DNA of 64,000 nt from Bacillota bacterium (GTDB lineage: Bacteria > Bacillota_E > JAJZYS01 > JAJYTV01), in NCBI GenBank assembly GCA_021845645.1, contig JAJZVM010000005.1, forward strand, positions 62,001 through 126,000. The letters are read 5' to 3'. The notes under the pieces were generated by a model. That model did not search any database, had not been told where the DNA came from, and saw nothing but the letters and a program-made list of their open reading frames with translations. Positions 61,191-64,000 of this stretch are shown piece after piece. Within the stretch, counting starts at the first letter, position 1. The number at the start of each line of letters is the position of its first letter. Position numbers and translations under genes: made by a program.

Positions 61191-61225
61191 CCGCAAGCCT
61201 GCCGCGCGCTGCGGCAGGCTTGCGG
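61191..61225 (-). terminator. hemL terminator
   Basis: A 15-bp perfect stem (CCGCAAGCCTGCCGC and complement) with a 5-base loop, 19 bases after the hemL stop. A weaker 7-bp hairpin follows at 61160-61178. Confidence 0.8.
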
Positions 61226-61243
61226 CAAATTCCGGTCCGGGTC

Positions 61244-62542
61244 TCAGTGGACGGCCGCCGCGGCCCGGAAGGCATCGGGCAGGGCGGCGCGGACGATCTC
61301 GAGCTCGCGCGCGCCGAGCGCGAGCGACGGAAAGATGGCCTCGTTCGCGGCCGGCGGCAGCAGCACGCCGGCCTCCGCCATCGCCTGCCAGAAGGCGCGG
61401 TAGCGGGCGATGTCGTTGCAGGCCGTATCTTCCTGGTCGCGCACGGGTCCCTCGCAGAAGAATGCCGAGAGGAGGCCGGGAGCCCCCTGCACCGTGCATG
61501 TCACGCCAGCGGCGGCCGCCGCCGCGCGGACCTCGGCTTCGAGCGTCTCTCCGAGCTCCCTGAGGCGGCGGTAGCTTTGGGCGTCGCGCCCCATCTCGCG
61601 CAGTTGGGCGAGCCCCGCCGCCATGGCGAGCGGGCTGCCCGAGAGCGTCCCCGCCTGGTAGACGTCGCCCTGCGGCGCGATCCGCTCCATGATCTCCCGC
61701 CGGCCGCCGTACGCCCCGACCGGCAGGCCGCCGCCGATCACCTTGCCGAGGCACGTGAGGTCCGGGGCCAGGTCGAAAAGCCCCTGCGCCCCGGAGAAGC
61801 CGACGCGGAAGCCCGTGATCACCTCGTCGAAGATCAGGAGCGCGCCATGCCGGCTTGTCAGGCGCCGCAGACCCGCGAGGAACCCCTCGACCGGCGGCAC
61901 GACGCCCATGTTGGCCGCGATCGGCTCGACGATCACCGCCGCGATGTCGCCGCCGCGGGCCGCGAACGCCTGCTCCGCCGCCGAGAGGTCGTTGTACGGC
62001 AGCACGATCGTGTCCGCGGCCACCTTGGCGGGCACACCGGGAGACACGGGCAGGGAGGACAGGGCGGCCCCGGAGCCCGCGCGCGCCAGCAGGGCATCGA
62101 CGTGGCCGTGGTAGCAGCCGGCGAACTTGACGACGGCGTCGCGCCCAGTGAAGGCGCGCGCCAGCCGGATCGCGCTCATCGTGGCCTCGGTGCCCGACGA
62201 GACGAGGCGCACCTGGTCGACGGCCGGCAGTGCCGAGGTGAGGAGTTCCCCGAGCTCCACCTCCAGCCGGCTCGCGATGCCGAATGTCAGCGCCCGCCCC
62301 GCCTGCTCCTGGATCGCCCCGACCACCGCGGGGTGGCCGTGGCCGAGGATCAGGGGGCCCCACGAGCACAGGAGGTCGACATAGCGGTTGCCGTCGGCGT
62401 CGTAGACGTACGCTCCCTCGCCGCGCTCCGCGAACAGCGGGTAGGGTCTGACTTGGCGCATCGAACGCACGGGGCTGTTCACGCCGCCCGGCGTCACCGC
62501 CAGCGCCCGCTCGTAGAGGAGTCGCGACGCCTCCGTCGTCAT
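61244..62542 (-). CDS. hemL: Glutamate-1-semialdehyde 2,1-aminomutase
   Basis: A 432-residue PLP enzyme that makes 5-aminolevulinate for haem synthesis. Markers are PGGVNSPVRSM, the GHGHPAVVGAIQEQ helix, LVSSGTEATMSAIRLARA, GCYHGHVDALL, FDEVITGFR and the PLP lysine in CLGKVIGGGLPVGAYGG. Start ATG overlaps the pepQ stop (ATGA). Isolated from other hem genes here, as often with hemL duplicates. Confidence 0.95.
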   Translation of the reverse strand: MTTEASRLLYERALAVTPGGVNSPVRSMRQVRPYPLFAERGEGAYVYDADGNRYVDLLCSWGPLILGHGHPAVVGAIQEQAGRALTFGIASRLEVELGELLTSALPAVDQVRLVSSGTEATMSAIRLARAFTGRDAVVKFAGCYHGHVDALLARAGSGAALSSLPVSPGVPAKVAADTIVLPYNDLSAAEQAFAARGGDIAAVIVEPIAANMGVVPPVEGFLAGLRRLTSRHGALLIFDEVITGFRVGFSGAQGLFDLAPDLTCLGKVIGGGLPVGAYGGRREIMERIAPQGDVYQAGTLSGSPLAMAAGLAQLREMGRDAQSYRRLRELGETLEAEVRAAAAAAGVTCTVQGAPGLLSAFFCEGPVRDQEDTACNDIARYRAFWQAMAEAGVLLPPAANEAIFPSLALGARELEIVRAALPDAFRAAAAVH

Positions 62543-63621
62543 GGCTGCACCACCTGCAGTTCGCGCGGGTAGGCGGTCAGCACCTCGGCGCCGTCCGCCG
62601 TCACCAGGAGGTCGTCCTCGATGCGCACGCCGCCCAGGCCTGCCACATAGACGCCCGGCTCGATCGTCAGGCACATGCCCGCAAGGAGAGGGTCCCCGCG
62701 CCCCGGCAGCAGGAACGGCTCCTCGTGCGCCTCGAGCCCGAGGCCGTGCCCGACGCGATGCGGAAAGCGCTCGCCGTACCCCTGCGCCGCGATGTACTCC
62801 CGCGCCGCGGCATCCAGCGCACCCATGGCGGCTCCGGCTCGCGCCGCCGCCCGGCCACGGCTGGCGGCCTCCGCCACGACGGCGTAGATGCGCCGCAGCT
62901 CCGGTTGCGGCTCGCCGAAGAAGAAGGTGCGGGTCGTGTCCGAGACATAGCCCTGGTAGCGCAGGCCGATGTCCACGAGGACGATCTCCCCCCGGCGCAG
63001 CACGCGGTCCGTGGGGCCGCCGTGCGGCAGCGCGCTGCGCTCCCCGAACAGCACGATGCTGTCGAACCCCGGGTCCCCGCCGAGCTCGTCGCGCATGTAC
63101 GTCTCGATCGCCGCGGCCATCTGGCGCTCGCTGACGCCCTCGCGGATCAGACCGCGCGCGTAGGCCGTCGCCCGGTCGAGTCGCCTCGCGGACTCCCTCA
63201 AGGCCTCGGCCTCGGCGGGATCCTTGCAGGCGCGAAGGTGCGCGAGGGCGGACGAGACGTCCTCGAGCCGCTCGATCTCCGTACCCGCAGCCTGCGCCAC
63301 GTCGAGCGCCCAGCCGAGCGTCATGTGGCTGCGCTCGACACCGAGCCGGCCGCCGCGCCCGATGCGGCCCGAGAGCACGTCGCGCGGCGCGACGCCGTCC
63401 TCGACCGCCACAAAGGGGAGGCCGACGCCGCCGAGCCGCCCGCTCTCGAGGGCCGGCCCGAACACCACGCTCTCGCCCCGCCGCGGCACGTAGAGCGCGA
63501 AGAACCGCTCATGCGGAAAGATGAAGGCCGACGTGAGGTAGCCGATCTGGGTAGGTCCCGTGACGAGCGCCGCGTCGAGTCCCGCCTTCGCAAGCTCCTG
63601 CTGCAACGCCTCGATGCGCAA
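62539..63621 (-). CDS. pepQ: Xaa-Pro dipeptidase/aminopeptidase (M24B)
   Basis: A 360-residue metallopeptidase cleaving next to proline. The creatinase-type N-domain is followed by the pita-bread domain with metal ligands in LVDIGLRYQGYVSDTTRTF (two Asp), HRVGHGLGLEAHE (His), LTIEPGVYV (Glu) and GVRIEDDLLVT (Glu). TTG 63621 (M-R-I-E-A-L-Q) is preferred, being 10 bases after AAAGGAG; the GTG at 63630 is too close to it. It lies upstream of hemL. Confidence 0.92.
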   Translation of the reverse strand: MRIEALQQELAKAGLDAALVTGPTQIGYLTSAFIFPHERFFALYVPRRGESVVFGPALESGRLGGVGLPFVAVEDGVAPRDVLSGRIGRGGRLGVERSHMTLGWALDVAQAAGTEIERLEDVSSALAHLRACKDPAEAEALRESARRLDRATAYARGLIREGVSERQMAAAIETYMRDELGGDPGFDSIVLFGERSALPHGGPTDRVLRRGEIVLVDIGLRYQGYVSDTTRTFFFGEPQPELRRIYAVVAEAASRGRAAARAGAAMGALDAAAREYIAAQGYGERFPHRVGHGLGLEAHEEPFLLPGRGDPLLAGMCLTIEPGVYVAGLGGVRIEDDLLVTADGAEVLTAYPRELQVVQP

Positions 63622-63661
63622 ACCGTTCACACTCCTTTGGCTCTGCCGCCCGCCGCCGGCT

Positions 63662-64000
<339 letters not shown>

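Noticed and set aside
59132..62572. A 1146-codon plus-strand open frame opposite copA and hemL
   Set aside because: Low-complexity Arg/Asp/Ala/Gly text, antisense to two well-recognised genes, with no ribosome site.

Overview
The window (64 kb, GC-rich, dense coding) looks like the chromosome of a high-GC, spore-forming member of the Bacillota. The evidence is a Tlp-type small acid-soluble spore protein (32123-32350), a Firmicute-style gap-pgk-tpiA-gpmI-eno-secG-esterase-rnr-smpB-ssrA run, a GlnR-like regulator in front of glnA, monofunctional AroH chorismate mutase, Asp23/Gls24 proteins, and frequent GTG and TTG starts behind strong GGAGG-type ribosome sites. Lineages such as Symbiobacteriia, Thermaerobacter or Limnochordia relatives would fit, but the exact clade cannot be fixed by reading alone.

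Layout. 1-4144: end of a LysR-type regulator, two MFS exporters and an AAC(3)-family aminoglycoside acetyltransferase (possible intrinsic-resistance group). 4175-6589: rph-rdgB-dmpA operon (RNA processing, nucleotide sanitation, peptidase). 6679-8430: NCS1 permease and a YuzD-like thioredoxin-fold protein. 8465-18476: lower glycolysis and RNA-quality-control superoperon, mostly with overlapping genes, ending in a tmRNA gene whose 5' end overlaps the smpB stop. 18578-20363: glnR-glnA. 20555-21718: ArsR/DUF2087 regulator and a DUF421 membrane protein. 21806-27427: phoP-phoR-pstSCAB-phoU with unusually small PstS, PstC and PstA proteins. 27489-30068: P-loop/Asp23 protein, aroH, tyrA, thioesterase. 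30202-41717: asnB, spore protein Tlp, HAD phosphatase, DinB polymerase, cysK, a second two-component pair, an ABC exporter and a drug-type MFS pump.

41990-44477 is an accessory scar: the 3' part of a chloramphenicol-phosphotransferase-like gene, a 5'-truncated IS1595/ISXO2 transposase, an AT-richer secreted-protein gene with its own ribosome site and terminator, and a frameshifted, truncated Ycf48-like lipoprotein gene.

44888-51003 is the most novel-looking unit: a regulator fusing MerR, XRE and cupin domains behind a 31-bp palindrome, then an orphan peptide-type binding lipoprotein, a ThDP enzyme and a beta-lactamase-fold serine hydrolase, closed by a strong terminator. It has no permease, so the functional link is inferred.

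51083-64000: an Asp23 protein; a second, full-length pstS-pstC-pstA set without its own ATPase (it probably borrows PstB at 22475); an SLC45-like sugar transporter; a glycerophosphodiesterase; small unknown membrane, soluble and lipoprotein genes; a YHS-domain protein with a CopA copper ATPase behind a CsoR-like operator; and ychF-pepQ-hemL. Phosphate genes thus appear twice, about 24 kb apart, and probably share PhoP/PhoR control. No rRNA, tRNA, CRISPR array or prophage was seen.
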